A DNA stretch of 64,000 nucleotides from contig NC_064433.1 of NCBI RefSeq assembly GCF_023343835.1, positions 64,378,032 through 64,442,031 of the forward strand, written 5' to 3'. Within the stretch, counting starts at the first letter, position 1; each line of letters starts with the position of its first letter. The DNA is from Lagopus muta. Its lineage: Eukaryota > Chordata > Aves > Galliformes > Phasianidae. Below are positions 1-24,900 of the stretch, one piece after another. The position numbers and the translations under genes are program-made. The notes beneath the pieces are model-generated. The model was given only the letters and a program-made list of their open reading frames with translations. It was not told the origin of the DNA and ran no database searches.

Positions 1-11119
<11,119 letters not shown>

Positions 11120-11376
11120 CAATATTTACAGCAGTATTTTAAGACAGATTGACTCGTGCACAGACTCTTTCTCAAGCCAGCACAGCATTTAGACACCACA
11201 CTGTAGAAGTATGGGATTATGCGCCTACAGCTGTTCAATTTGTTTCTCTTTCCTTTTTATGGTGAGGTACATTGTTTAAACTCCTGTGCTCAAGGAAGCT
11301 TTCACACTGCTACACCGGCTTTTACAGACTTTCTTTAAAGAGATTTGGGGTGGGGGTGGGGAGTGGATTTATATAA

Positions 11377-11393
11377 ATATATATATATATATA
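11377..11393. repeat. (AT)n microsatellite in PDE3A 3' UTR
   Basis: Alternating AT of about 17 bases after a G-rich segment. Confidence 0.8.
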
Positions 11394-12668
11394 GCCAGTG
11401 TTTTTGGCTGTGCACTTCAGCAAAGTACATTTAATGATATATTATGGTCACTGTGATATTTACAGAAGGAAGTTTTCTAAAGAAATGCTGTTTCTAAAGT
11501 ACATTTGCAGTTAACAGCGAGGTAAAGTAGCTTTTGCTCTTAATACTGAGGGATAAAAGTTCCAAAGCTTTACATGTATCCTGCCAACATATACATGTAT
11601 GAGGGGAGTGCTCATGTATGTGGGTGGATATAATGTCATATAGCAGAGTTTGAGACTAGCTGTAGCACATCCGAATACACGACAATGAACAGGAGGCCTA
11701 AATTTTAAGAATCTGTGCCCATGAGGAGCCCTTTGTGAGAAGCTCTGCATTCCCATCCTCCTCTGAGGACCGGGCTGCATGCTGGCTGTGTGACTTCAGC
11801 TCATCTTCCTTCTCCTCCTCTTCTTCCAGCACCTCCCAAACTGCTGGCAAAGGGATGTGCCAGGGCTCTTAATCCAGAAGGGTTACGAGGGATTGTACAG
11901 CACTCTGCCTGTGAAAGGCCCCGACCCTCTGTCCGCCTCTGAGTGCAAGAATGGCATATATGTTTGAGCAGGAAGCAGAAAAGAGCAAACGTGTGTGCAT
12001 ATGCAGAAACTAGAGGCAACACTGCCATCTTTCCACCCAGACCTTATGCCTCCACACATCAGTGGCCAAATATACCATATAAGAGTGAAGCTAAGCACCA
12101 TCTCTTGAGAGCAAAGGAAGGGGATCGTGGAGATCATGCCCCTTCTCAGAATAAAATGTAAACGATCCATTAGGAGAAGGGTTGGAGAATGGTGCCAGTC
12201 CTGCGGATGTCTCAGCAACCACTCACAGGACCTTTGGAGAGCTTGGATTTCAGTGCAAGGTGCTGGCTGGGAGCAGTTTGTTGCTGGTGTTCTGCCTAGA
12301 AGCAGCGTGTTTGATCCCACCAGTATACTTAATGGTTTTTTTCTTTTTACTTTTCTTTTTCAAGTGAGAGGATAAGATCAGTCCTGTAGAAGAGCAGATC
12401 TTTTTGTTTTGTTCTGTTTGTTTTTTCTCTGTTGTTTATGCTGTGAGCCAAATGTCTATTTAAAAGGTTGAATATTCACTTTCAATATTTTATTTCACGA
12501 TATTGTATTTGTCAATGATTAGCTATCTAGATGTAAATATGGAAAAATTTTTATGGGTTCCTGTAGATAATGATATCTTTAAGAAAAGAAAAAAAAAAAG
12601 AAAAAAAGGGAAAAGTGTTTTTGTTTTTTGTTTTTTGTTTTTTTTTTTTGTAAAGCTAATTTTTTAAA

Positions 12669-12674
12669 AATAAA
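12669..12674 (+). terminator. Candidate PDE3A poly(A) signal AATAAA
   Basis: Canonical hexamer in AAAAATAAATACAAAGG, about 1.55 kb after the stop codon. A moderately U-rich region follows. Another AATAAA is present at 13993. Confidence 0.5.
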
Positions 12675-12893
12675 TACAAAGGCATTTTTATATAGTGTAG
12701 CCATTTTCAAACCCAACAAAAAGGTCTTAATATGTACAGACCCTTCTGGGAAGCCACTGGTCTGCAGGGTCATGGCTTTTATGTATTAATGCTCTTTGGG
12801 ACTGGCAACACCATCCAGTACCACAACATTTAGAGCATTTTGTTTTTGTTTTTTTTTTTCCCCCACAAGAAGTGATATATATATATATAGAGA

Positions 12894-12943
12894 GAGAGAT
12901 ACTAAACTTTATATATGTACATATATAAAGCTCAGTATCTCTC
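12894..12943. repeat. Near-perfect 50-nt hairpin with 24-bp perfect palindrome
   Basis: Outer arms GAGAGATACT (12894-12903) and AGTATCTCTC (12934-12943) are exact reverse complements. Between them, after AAA and before CTC, positions 12907-12930 form a perfect palindrome centred on GTAC. It contains a Pumilio-type TGTACATA (12916-12923) and lies just past the first PDE3A poly(A) signal. Confidence 0.9.
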
Positions 12944-14770
12944 AAAAATGATTAGACTATGTATTCTCTTTTATCCTAATTCTGTAGCCCCTTGCCAAGA
13001 AGAGGATTGCTTGTGGGAGTAAGAAGGCTTGTGAAAGGAAGAGTTTGTAGGAGAAGTCCTTTCTGTGTTAAATAGCTGACACTGCATCCATCACTTTTTG
13101 CCATTGTTATGCATTCACTGTACTTCATGGTCCTACTGATACCTTCCCCAAAACATTCTCTGCCAAAGCCAAAGTATGTTGTCACTTCAGAGAATCTCTC
13201 TGCTTTGCATTTCTGATAGAGTGAGATTTGCTGGAAGAGAGGAGTTTGGTTTCTCACCAGTAGAGATGTTTGCATTTGGACAGAATGACTCTAGAGCATG
13301 GCCCTGGATGTTCTAATCAGCAAAAAGATTTAGACAGTGGTTTTCAATGAAATCCAAAAAAACAAAAGTTCAAACTGAACTACTATTTTAAATTGAAAGG
13401 ATAGAATTCATTCAAAAGAAAGAGACATCTCACGTATGCTCCAAGATGCCAGCAAATCTCTCCCAGTTCCAGCTTCCACCATTTCACAGTGCAGTTTTAT
13501 TAACTCAGGTCTTTTACAGTGAAGGATTGCTGACAGGCCTAAAATCAGATGATCTTTGATTTTATCCCAACTGGAAGCAGTGCCTGCAAGGAATCAGAAG
13601 TAGCTGGGACTGGTTAACTCAGTAAGAGGTAACATTTTTTTGCACTCCATATAGTTATTGGTAGAATCCAATTTCTGCAGTGTTCATTCCTTATCAGTCT
13701 GCATTTCTGGCAGGAAAAGATCAGGGAATTCCCAAGGATTTACATAGAACACAAAGAAATGCCAGAGAGATTTTGTATCAAATGTGTGAATACAGTTTTT
13801 TACTTTTTTTTTTTTTTTTTAGTAGCTAGTGAAGCAGGTTATTTTTCAGTGGTTGGAGTTCTTGGGTTTTTTGATGTACTAGCTTCTAGCCCAAAGGAGG
13901 CAAAATTTTTGAGCTGCAGTTGCAGCAATGTTTCTGAGGCTAGACCTTGATGGTTTCCCACTTTGTGCAGTCCTTTGGTAGCGCAAATCCCAAATAAACC
14001 ACAACCTGTGCATTATTTTTGGAAAAGAAAATTGTATTCTTTCATCAAAGCTTTCAGATTTCAGGTAGGCTATTTTAAATGTTAATATGAGCTTCTGTAA
14101 TGTATGTTTTGCAAAGAGGTTGGTTAAATGCTAGAGAAAGCCCTGTCTGGTTTTTGCAGGTTAAAAAATAGCGTGAGCCATACATGAGAAATAAGTTGTG
14201 GGAATTTACTATGACAAAACAATTCTCCAGTCTCCCTGGAGCATTTTAATTTTGCTTATTCTGTGAACAAAGTCCCTTACAGAAAGCTGGAGAATTGGCT
14301 GTGCGTCACCAATGCCTGCAAACTCGTGCTGGCTCTCAGAGTAAATGCCTGCCACGTTCAGGGTGTGGGTGGTTCCCAGGCAGTTGGGATCGCAGAGTGC
14401 ATTTTTCACCAGTGCAGGTATAGTTAATCATCAGTTTTTACCTTGATATCATGTGTGAGCATCTCTACAACATCAAGTTATAATCCCAGATCACAGTAGA
14501 ATTTGCTCAGAACCTTTTGACTGGTGGTTTGGGGGCTTATACTCTCAATGTTCTACTGTCAGAAGTTCTGAACATTCTGAATGTCTGAATGAGGAAGGAA
14601 GAGAAGTCTATAATGTTTCAGATAGGTACTACTAAAAGTATCATCTGAGATCTAATCAAATTCCATTCCCAAATCCTTTTTCATGCTTTCCCTTTTGGAC
14701 TTTAAGATCATTTGCTTTCTTTAGAAAGTTCTCCTCAAGTCCTGTCTGCCATTTTAGAAACAGCTTGGCC

Positions 14771-14834
14771 TTCCCTCCCTCCCTCCCTTACATCCATCCA
14801 TCCGTCCGTCCGTCCGTCCGTCCATCCATCCATG
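14771..14834. repeat. (CCCT)n / (ATCC/GTCC)n tetranucleotide microsatellite
   Basis: CCCT units grade into ATCC and GTCC units and back to ATCC. The open frames through it on both strands (PSVRPSVHPS on +, GWMDGRTDGR on -) are by-products of the repeat. Confidence 0.92.
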
Positions 14835-17800
14835 CTGAGCCATGAACTGAGTAGGTGTGGGGTGGCTATCCATTTTCAAAATGAACCTGGTTATAAATGA
14901 GCCACTTGGCTGCGACCCAGAGAAAGCATCAGGTGCTTGATCAGCCATCGCCCCAGTGGGATGCACCCAATGGTCCACGTGTGGGAGAAGCAGTACAGGT
15001 GTGCTCCAGCTCATGCTGGAGAGGAACCATGTAAGAGAAATAGTGCTCAGTAGGTTGGGATGGCAGCAATGAGTTTGTGGGTTTTCTTTCTCAGAAAGCA
15101 AAGGCTTTTGCCTGCTGGAAAATCTATGGTTCATAAAAGATATAATAGTTTCAATTGCTTTTTCAAGTACTGTTATGGTTGAGATGTTCCTGTATCACTG
15201 TTTGAAGCAGAAAAGGTTCACTATAAGCATGAGCAAGAGAGTCTCAAGCATCCCTCTGCCATATGGGCAGATAAAATCAGCTGCCTGCATCTCCTATCTG
15301 CTGCAGCTGACAGGCAGTGCAAGGCTCAGACCTGGATATTGGTTGGAGGTTATGGGTGTTCCTCAGCTCGGCAGTGCTGTAATTAGTCCTTGAGTTGTGA
15401 CAAACAGGGAGAGAGGCAGAGTGGCTGTTTGTGGGAAAGAGAAAAAAGAAATATAATACAGTATGAAACAAACTTTGTGCAACACGCTAACTTTTCTTTC
15501 AAAATCAAATGCAGCCCCATTGGAGTGAAGTAAGTCTAGGTTTTCTGGGTTTTTAATCAGTTTGATGTTGCAGTGTTTGTCAAAATGGTGGCAGCATTAA
15601 AGGGAACTGTTTCCAGCAATTAGGGCGGATGAATCTTTTTTTAATTTTTTTTAAGTAGCTCGACAAATAAACCATCCTTTGACATCTGAATGGCTTTTAT
15701 TTATTTTAGTATTTTCTAATGTTAGTGGAGATAAAGCCTGGAAATTTGAAAGGAAGGAGGAAATGCATCTTTGACGCGTTCTCATTTTCCAGGCCTCCTG
15801 AGCAAACTGCTCCTTTTTATGTGTTACTGAATGTATGGGGAATAATTGAAATCAAGCTGACATCTTAAGCAGTCACCAGCAGGAAGAGTTAGCAAAAATA
15901 TTGATTATTGAAGGCAAACCTTGAATTAGAGCAAAACAGCACCAGTGCATTTGAGAACAAATGAATATGATAAATCTTTCTTTGAATTTCATCGCTTTCA
16001 TTCAGCAAAACAACATTCCTCTGGAGGTAAATCAAAGCAGGGCTTTAGCCCATGCTGTGGTGGTTATTGAATCCCAGCATCAGAGGCAGCAGTGTGAGAG
16101 TTACTCTCCATTTACTTCCCAATTATGACTTATTCAGAGGCTTTTAGTGTGATTTGCCTGGCAGGCAGGTGATTTTTGATGAAAAACACATCACGCCTCC
16201 TCAGCAGGGTGCAGATGTCAGCCCCGTGCAGCCCTGCCTGAAGCCTTGGGGCTATGGGAGCCCCTCGGAGCCAGCAGGCAGCAGTGCTGGCACAACTCTG
16301 GAGAACCCTTTCCCACAGCGACAACAGAGCAAAAGCTTGAGCCAGTTCACAGTACTTCTTTGATAAATCTGAAGCAACAGTAAGCACAGTGCAGCTTGAA
16401 AGCCTGCCAGCAGCACGTGAGATGTGTGCAGCAAGTCCTGAGTGCATGCACATGTGAAAGGATCCTTTCATCAAGGTGATGGGGTTGGGTGTAACCAGTG
16501 GGCTGTGTTGATGGGCTGTTGAGCTGAAGTATGAAGTAAGCCAAGGAGGGTTTTAGTTTTTCAGTGTTCTGTCATCTAAAAAAAAACTTTTCTTGGTGCT
16601 AGGGGAGGAAAACAATTATAGCATTTATTTCAATTGAGATTTTCAGGTGGCTAGAGTGTGCAAGTCCAGTGCATCAACTGGACAAGAGGTGAGACTGTGG
16701 CTAGTTATGATGGTGTGTGAGATCTGGGTGCTGAGGAGCACATTGGAATTTTCAGGCATGGGAAGTGCTGTTCCCAGCAGTGAACTGGATGGGAAAGTGC
16801 AAGCAGTTCTGCTTTCCAGCTGTGTGGGAGCACAGAGCAAAGAAGAAAGACTTTGTCACAGCCATGAGCTGTGTATCCTTTATGCCTGAAATCTCCAGTG
16901 CTGGTTGAAGAGCTACAGAAATCAGCTCAAACAAGCAAGGGGCAGCACAAGTCATGCCAGCAAGGCAGGTGTGAGGCTGCCATCGCATCCTCTCTCTCAC
17001 GGAGGCTGAGCAGCACGGTATGAAGCATGGGGAGGAGCAAATGTTAGGTGTCATCTGTCAGAGCAGCTAGAGAAATGCCTGCAGTAATGCAATCCCATCC
17101 CTTGCCCACCTGGCTGTGGCTGGCTCAGCACCGTGGGTTTAGAGGCTTTGCTTTCCAACTGTCTTTCTTCACCACAGCAAATACTTAGAAAGAGACTATG
17201 GTCATTGCTTTAAGATATTTATTTAAAAGAGATTTGGTTGTTTTGTTTTTTTTTCTTCCATTGACCCCAATAATTTTGCCCCCGTGCTTTTATACAGAAA
17301 AAAAAAATAGTTCTGTGACGTGAACAGAGAGAAAACAGCTAGGGATCACCATGCCTGTCCATACTTCTCTAGATAGAAGCCTGTTGTCTGTTGAAGCTGC
17401 CTTTCCTTTCTGAACTTCCCTCCTGATTCTGACATGCAATGAAAAACTGCATTTGAACGCAAGGTTTTCATTTTAGGTATTTATAAACCCGAGTACAGTA
17501 CTGCAGATGGTATCTAAAAGATCAAAGGCGGCATTTAGAGCTGCTCTGTGGCATTGATGGTGTTTTTAATATTTCAGCCATGTCAGCGTACGTTTGGTCG
17601 TTACTCTTCTGACGTTAAATGCTCTTTTCTTGAGTAATCAATGTAAGATGTCTGCACGACAGAAAGTAATTTAAGTTCACTTTTTTAAAAGATGTGATTC
17701 GTGCTGTAGGCTACGTTTGTTCAACAGATAACACTTTCACGGGGGGGGTGGCAGCTTATTTTTTGTTAATGCTTTCAATAGAACATCGAGGGCATTTTCC

Positions 17801-17938
17801 ACCAGAATCACATTCTGAAACCTTTGCCTCGGCAACTCCAGCAGGAGTGGGACCTTTCAAAAATAACAACTTTCCAACACAATTTTGCCATCTGGGTAAA
17901 AACTGCAGGTGTGTACATCACATACAAGCTATACTTCC

Positions 17939-17950
17939 AAAAAAAAAAAA

Positions 17951-17983
<33 letters not shown>

Positions 17984-17998
17984 GAAAGAAAAGAAACC
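17939..17998. repeat. Poly-A / (GAAA)n / (GA)n compound microsatellite
   Basis: A run of about 15 A passes into GAAA units, then about nine GA units, then GAAA again. Confidence 0.92.
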
Positions 17999-18960
17999 AA
18001 AGTAATTAAGAAATCAGTTCATCAAGGTCAAGACACTTTCTGAAAGAAAATGTGAAGTGTGTGGATGTGTATGAAGTACTCAGTGGCCCACTAAACATTG
18101 GGGCCAGTCATTCAGGTCTTGTATTTCCGAATTCCTCAGAGGCGTATCAGGGCCTTTGAGTTGAGAAAGCCCCAAGGGATTTGGCCCTCTCCTGTCCCAA
18201 CCCACAGGCTTTGGCTCCTGCACTGCTGCTCTGGGTGCCGGGGCTCAGGCGGGCTTTGTGATGCTCGCTCAGATCCAGCATAGTTCCAAATGAATCCTTC
18301 CCGGAATCGTTTGCTTCGGAAGGTGAGAGAAAGGGGGGAAATATATCTATTTACGTGTACAGCTTTGATATACGGCTGTATTTGAGAAGGCTTTGGGTAT
18401 CTTTGTAATTCCTTTGCAGCAATATTTTGAAAAAGAACTGCCGACCAAAGTGGCAATGCGGAGAAGTGCCATCTTGTTCAGGATTTGTACACGCCAGTTT
18501 TTAACACAGTGTTCCTTTCACTAAGTACTGCATACGTTAATTTATATTTATATCTTGTCAATATTGTTGTAACCGAGCTTCTCCTTTTTAAACACTTCAG
18601 GAACAAGGCCTTGTATTTTTAGGTGATTTTCATAAATGGAATAATTCTTTTCCTTTCACTAGTATCTTGCACTCAATACATGTAGCAATACTTAATATAT
18701 TCTCTTCACAAGTATTTGTTAAGTGATTTAGTTAATGGCTGATCAATGTTTTGTACAAAATAGATTCTGTACAGGAAAAAAAAATCTTTTAGATAAACAT
18801 TATTTATTTTTACTGTTTTGTAAGTTAGACACTATAATGAAGCTCCTTTTTGCCAGAATTACTGGAAGTGCCTCTTGGTAAAATGTATTATACAGTAAAT
18901 ATGTATTCAAAATTATTAGAAATACTTGTCACAAAATGAACAATGTGGATGTTGCAATGT

Positions 18961-21900
18961 GAAGACAAATGTACAACATAAATATAATTCTGTGGTATCC
19001 TGTTTGCTGTGTTTCTTCTTCCTTTATCGAACAAACTCACTCTCAGTGCTCAGCTTTTTGCTGGCAGGCCCGGCAGGGGTGACCCATCACCTCTCCAGAC
19101 TCTCACCCACTCAGCCTGTGGGAGGACTTGAGCACGGTTTGAAACAGGCCCCACCAGCTGGCCAGCACCTGCTTGGAAATGCAGCCACTGTGCGACCTGC
19201 CAATGTGGAAGAGGTATTTTACCCTTTCTCCATCTCATTTTTTTTCTCCAGTTTGGGTATGGCAGGGCTATGCGGGTGCACAGGTATCATACAGTGCTTC
19301 TTCTGAAGTGTTTGTATGATAAAGCAGGTATATGTTTAATCACCATTTAACCTGCCAGCTTTCTTTCATGTGTGTTTGTGCCCCATGGTCACGTTCACTG
19401 ATACCTGATTATCTGTAGCTTCACTAGCAGAATTTTGTGCTATATTTCACTAATATTACGTGTTAACTGCTGTGTGACTCAACTAGTCTGTGGAAGGCCT
19501 CATTAAAAACATCCTTCTTTGATGAAGACCAGTATTTCAAATCTGTCATCTGTCTGCTTTTCAGTCCAATATGGACCTTATTGATTGACAATTTGTCAAT
19601 TGTATTGACAAATATAATGTCATTATTCAGTGAAAGATTTTGGTAGTCCATGGCAAATACCACTATTGATATCTAACTGGTTTCTTGGATCACTCTTTAT
19701 ATTTTTCAAAATATCCTATCTTACAGCTATCTAAAACTTTTCCTATTTTTTTCTTAAGTTTTATCACCTACTTTCATCAAAGATCTGCAGAGCTTTTTAG
19801 CCAAGTTTTCTGAAATGGCTGTGTACAGATTTTCTGGATCAGCTATGTAGTCAAAGCCTCTTTTCCTATAACTTAAAAATTCCAATTTTCAAAATAAGGA
19901 AAAAAACATCAGCCACAAACCTGGATGCCAGTTTTTAAGTCCCACCAGCTTATTTGTCCTCTGGCTTAAATTTGGAATAGCAAAATGTAAGGTAATGTGC
20001 ATCAGGCAATGATTAGGAAGGTATTAGTTGGGAACAGTCCTGATATGAAAGAAAAATACAGTTATCTGTATTTTAACTGAAGTGCTCATAAGGCTGCAGC
20101 TGGTCTGTCTCAGGCATTTAATAACTTCATGGTATGGAATTATTTAATCCAGAGATTCACAGCTGCTGACCAAAAAGCACACTGCTGGAGTGACAGAGAA
20201 AAGCTCTTTTGATTCAGTGCTTCTCATCACAAAGACAGCCCTACCAAGGTAAGAATGCACTTGTCTTTAGAAATCACAGAACTCTCTCTGGAGCTCTTCA
20301 AACAGCAAGAGGTTCCCATGGGAAGGGATGAGCAACGAAACACAAAGCAGAAGCAGTCAATCTGCTAATGAGACCACACATGAGCATGGCTCTCCCACTG
20401 CTCTGATAAAACATAAAGGAGACTGTGACACACAGTCAGTAGAAGCTCAATTAAATGCTGCGTTTTCCAGGTGTTCAAATTACTCTCAATTGCTCAAGCA
20501 AATCCACTTTTCTAAAACCCACTTAAAGTGTTTCACTAAAAATAGAAAGCTGGGGGAACTGCTGGCACTCTGCTTAACAGTGCTTTCTTTATTTTTTACC
20601 TCCCTTCAAATCTCTCACCCAAATCCTGTGGCAATAGGCATTATCCCTCGTGCCACCCTGGGCTCTCTGGATTTCGTCTGACTCTTCATAAAGAGGTACA
20701 GCAGCAAAGGACACTAATAGTCAGCTGCCCAACTTCTGGGTGCTGCCATGGCTGATGGAGTGAGTAGCTCTGGGACAGCCATCTCACACCGTCTCAAGGA
20801 AGATTTTAAACACTCTGCACTGGGATCTCAAAAAGAGGCACGTTCAGGAAAAAAAAACATTAAAGTCAGCTGCTTTGTTGGTCAACTTCACAGTCAGAAG
20901 CTGGTACCAAAACTGCCTTTGTTCATGAGCCACGAGAGAAAACATGCAAGTTTAAAGTTGCACCTAAGGCTTTGATGATTTGTGTTGCACTCAGGCCAGC
21001 CTGCTGGTTGTCATCACCAAATAACACAGGACAGACACAGCTGTAGTGATTTGGAAGTCTGACGCGGATAAAAGGTTGCTGCAACATCTGCTTATCCGCA
21101 GCCAGAAAGAACAAAGTCCTGTTTGATCTGCATGATGACTTCACTTACAATGATTTCTGTTGTCGTTGCTGGTAAATTACTTCCCTTCACAAGGTTTTGC
21201 ACATGGCAGTTGTTTATTATTGTGCTTGCCAAAGGCACTGAATTCGACAAACTCAACACCTTCAGTGTAATAAACTCTTCTGTTAAATTCTTTACACTTT
21301 TTCTTCCCACATTTTTAGCCCAAATCTTTGTGTTTAAATCTAGTTCAAAGAACTTGCATAACAGAAAGTGCTCTCGGATTTTATTAAGATTGATGGTGTT
21401 AATCTTTAGTGGTTGGCCAAATTCCAGTTTCTCTTATTCTTTTCTTCTAAACTAAAATTCTTCCCAGAGCTCCAGTGGGTAAAAATGCTTCCTGCCTTGA
21501 CAGCTGTGCCATGTTGCTGGATCTTTCCTTTCAAGAAGGACAACCTCCTACCTCTATCACCTGATCTTTTACAAGGTTACCTTCTGCAGCTGTTTTCAAG
21601 ATAATCCAGAGCCATTGAGCATACACTTCTGTATGTTATCCTAGGCACCAAACACAGAGAACATATGTGGTAAAGGGGGTATCATTCCATGGTAAGGCTG
21701 CTATTGCTTCTAACAACCAATGTGTGTTATTTGTCTCTAGTTCTCTAATGTGAAAGGGACTTGTAAGGTTTCTTCTGAGAGTGGTTTTCCTACTCTTTTA
21801 TGCACCTAACAAGAATGTTCTTTCGACTGCAATGAAAGGGAAAGTTGATACTGAGAAAAAGTGAACCCATAGCAATAGGTGAGCATGGCTAAAGCAACAG

Positions 21901-24900
21901 AAATTATGCAGGCAGTGAAATTGTATTGCTTTATTTGTTAACTGTAAACGTCTTGGTTGTATCTGCTTGTTGCTGACTCCAGGCTGTTTTCCTAAGTATC
22001 ACAGAAGGAGAAAATAGTATTTAATAATGTTACATTATACTAAAATTCAAGTACTTAGAGACATGCGTTGGAAACAAATAGCTGCTTCCAGGCTATCATC
22101 ATGCTGTTACTTTTATTCTGGCAGCTGTTTTTCCAGACTCAACAATGGCAGGATGCCTTGATCTCACTGCTCTGGACAAGGATTTAAGAGAGATGGATCT
22201 TTCTGAGTTTTTTTTTCCTGAGCTTTGTACAGGCTTCCTGCATGGCCTTCAGTAAACATGAATGATTTTAAATCCTCTCCTTCAAAAGCAATTATTACTT
22301 TTTAGCCAGTTTTCTGGGTCTTGCCCACTGCATTTTCTCTTCAGCACTGCCCTCGCTGAAGATTTAGGAGATCGCTGCAGTACAAGGACTCTGGGCCATA
22401 CCTGTTTCTCCATCTGCATGAGTTGTTTCAGGCATAGCAAGGCAGCTCAGAGTCGGAGAATTTACATTTTAGCATAAATATAATAATAACTGGCCAGTTG
22501 TCAAGCTAAGCAGTTAAGGATTCGTTCTACTGAAAGTCTGTACACAGCTTTACTTTCCAGTGAAATAGTAAGACTTGGGAATATGTTTTCTGTCAGATCA
22601 TAGAAAAAAAAAAAAGAAAATGTTGTCTATTTATATCCTTTTATATATATATATTTGTTTTGTTTTGTTTTCTTTAAAAAAAATGAAAACTTTCCTTCTG
22701 TCAGTAAAAACTGAAAGTTTCTTTGCAGTGTTCTTGTTTGTCTTCAGGCTGCATTGTAAAGTTTATACTTGCAGGCAAGACCTTGTGATTTAATTGTCTA
22801 TTAGAATATGTTTTAACAAACAGTCTTACAAATTAAAAAGCTTAATGCTTCACAACACTGTTTCTTTGAGACTTTACAAGGTTAGTGTTTGTTCATGACT
22901 GAAGAAGCAGCTCCCTGGAGCTGCACCTCACAGACCTGCTGTTGTCAGATGATTTAAAGACTGACCCACAAACCCACTGTGTGATGGGTTTATTGATATG
23001 GCTATGAATTAACATTGCTCTTGTCCCAGCTATTCACCATTCGGCTAGACTAGGCTTTGGAATGTAATTAATTTAACCCTGTTCTTTAGAAATGAAGGTG
23101 GTCAGGCTTCTAATTTCCTGTAACTAATACAAGGTAAGAATGCAAAGAAAATGGAAACGAACCTCAAGGAACAGCCTTCAGTCTGGTCCTTTGTCCTGTA
23201 TCTGCTTCCAAGGCTTTGCTTCTATTATAGAATAAGTATATATAAGTAAGTAATTTCTTTTAGGACTATGGGAAAGCAAAACCTTTCTTTGATAGACTGC
23301 CTAGAGAGCTTCCAGCCGGTTTTGTGTCACTGCACTTAGGCAGCGCTCTGCTGTGGGAGGCAATGAAAAAAGAAAACAGGGTGGTCATTGCCACAGGAGG
23401 TGGCATGTCCTGCTCCATGACTAGTAGTGGTTTGTCTCCCATGCCCCAGTTCTTGTAGGTAAAATGAAGTAGGCAATCTACTGCACTGCCTTCCTATGCA
23501 ATATCCACAGTATGGAAGGCCCATTAGACTGGCATGTTCCTGCCTAAACAAGAGTTTCCTCTCTGTCAGATGAACTCACTGAGTTAGTTTTAGTGAGGAT
23601 CTTTTGTTCATTTTTTCCAAGCATCTCCAAGTCCTCCAAGTACGGAACATAAATATGACTGTTTCTGAGGAACTGCTATAATTAGCTCGTAGTGCAATGG
23701 TGATACTCATTTGGAAGATGTAAGAAAACTTTCCATAATGGAAAATATCTCCCTCAGGATTGTTTGGGTAAAGTTCCAGTTAAGATGTTATCTATACCTA
23801 TAAGGAAGTCAGAGCAAGATCTATAATGAAATTCCAGTAAAAACATACCTGTGATAAAAAGTTGATGCTGAAGATTTACAGTGAACCAAAATCCAGAAAC
23901 AATAAGAATATTGCAATAACCTTGGCAGACCTCATTCTTCAAAGCACAACTTCATCTTAAACCTTTCTTCAGATATTTTTGCCTTAGAGGACTATGCCTC
24001 AGTGTTCATCAATACAATCTGTAGCACAATGAAGTCTTGGATGATTTATGTGAAAGAGATTTCTGTAACAAATCTGGGATTCTGAATAGGAGCCTCACCT
24101 ATCTCAAATGACAGTGTGGTGAAGGCTACCAGTGGCAGAAAAGCTGGAGTTTGTCAGAAATCATTGGAGGAGACAAGGCCAGCAAGAAAGATTTAAGATC
24201 AGGCACAACTAATACAGATCCTGTATTGTGTAAACTCAGCTTTCCTAATAATTGAAGGAAACAGGCTGTAAGCTGCCCTAAGAAAGAGGCTGAAAGAACT
24301 CTTAATTCTCCTAATCATTAATTCCTGCAGACTACTAGGCACCCTGATATCTTGTAGAAAAGAGGAAAAGAGATTTCCAAGTTTCCAAACCAGCCAAATA
24401 AGGATGTAAGGCATATTAAGGTAAAAAATGTGAATTACGTGCCATATAATAAATTTCCAGCCGTGTTAAGAACCCAAAATGGAGATATAATGAAGGAATG
24501 GATAATCATTTGTAGTAAACCTAGGAAAACAGGAATTTGCTCCAACTGTTGGTGTTTAGCACCTCCCTCTTTGGAGTACCAGGGGGGTTTTAGCTGCCAT
24601 GGCAACAGACCCTATGCAGAGGGTGGGGGAGAGAAGGCAGGGGGAAGGAAGAAGAATCTGTACTAATGCCTTCTCTGTCTGTGTAATGAAATCACACAGG
24701 TTAGCAGAACAGGTTAACAGGCTCTATAACCTTCCTCAGTTCAAACAAGTGCACTGAGAATTAGCTGCGTCCCTCGCCATTACACAAATTTCAAAATTAA
24801 AGTTGCCATCTCAACAGCCATAGACCTTGCACAGGAGAAACACATGGAATGAAGTTTGCATGATTTTCCTTTGATTCTGGCAAAAAAACTTGAGTGATTC

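Larger units (their letters stand above)
11120..12695 (+). other. PDE3A: PDE3A 3' UTR (minimal form)
   Basis: Noncoding sequence after the stop. It includes a G-rich run at about 11347-11365, an (AT)n run at 11377-11393, a Pumilio-type TGTAAATA at 12532-12539 and an A-rich then T-rich pair of tracts at about 12580-12651. AATAAA occurs at 12150 and 12669; the latter lies in an AU-rich context and is the first convincing poly(A) signal. UTR-like sequence continues, so longer isoforms to about 18.9 kb are possible. Confidence 0.6.
12696..18960 (+). other. Possible extended PDE3A 3' UTR / downstream noncoding
   Basis: No coding exon was recognised. Long stretches, notably 15530-16080, 17460-17700 and 18290-18930, are AU-rich and free of CR1. 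The last segment has ATTTA-type motifs and the poly(A) variant AGTAAA at 18894-18899. PDE3A is known to have a long 3' UTR in mammals, so transcript extension here is plausible but not demonstrated by sequence alone. Other recognisable contents are two simple repeats. Confidence 0.35.

Noticed and set aside
14754-15134. 126-codon minus-strand open frame
   Set aside because: Part of it is translated tetranucleotide microsatellite (WMDGRTDGR-type) and the rest lacks any similarity.
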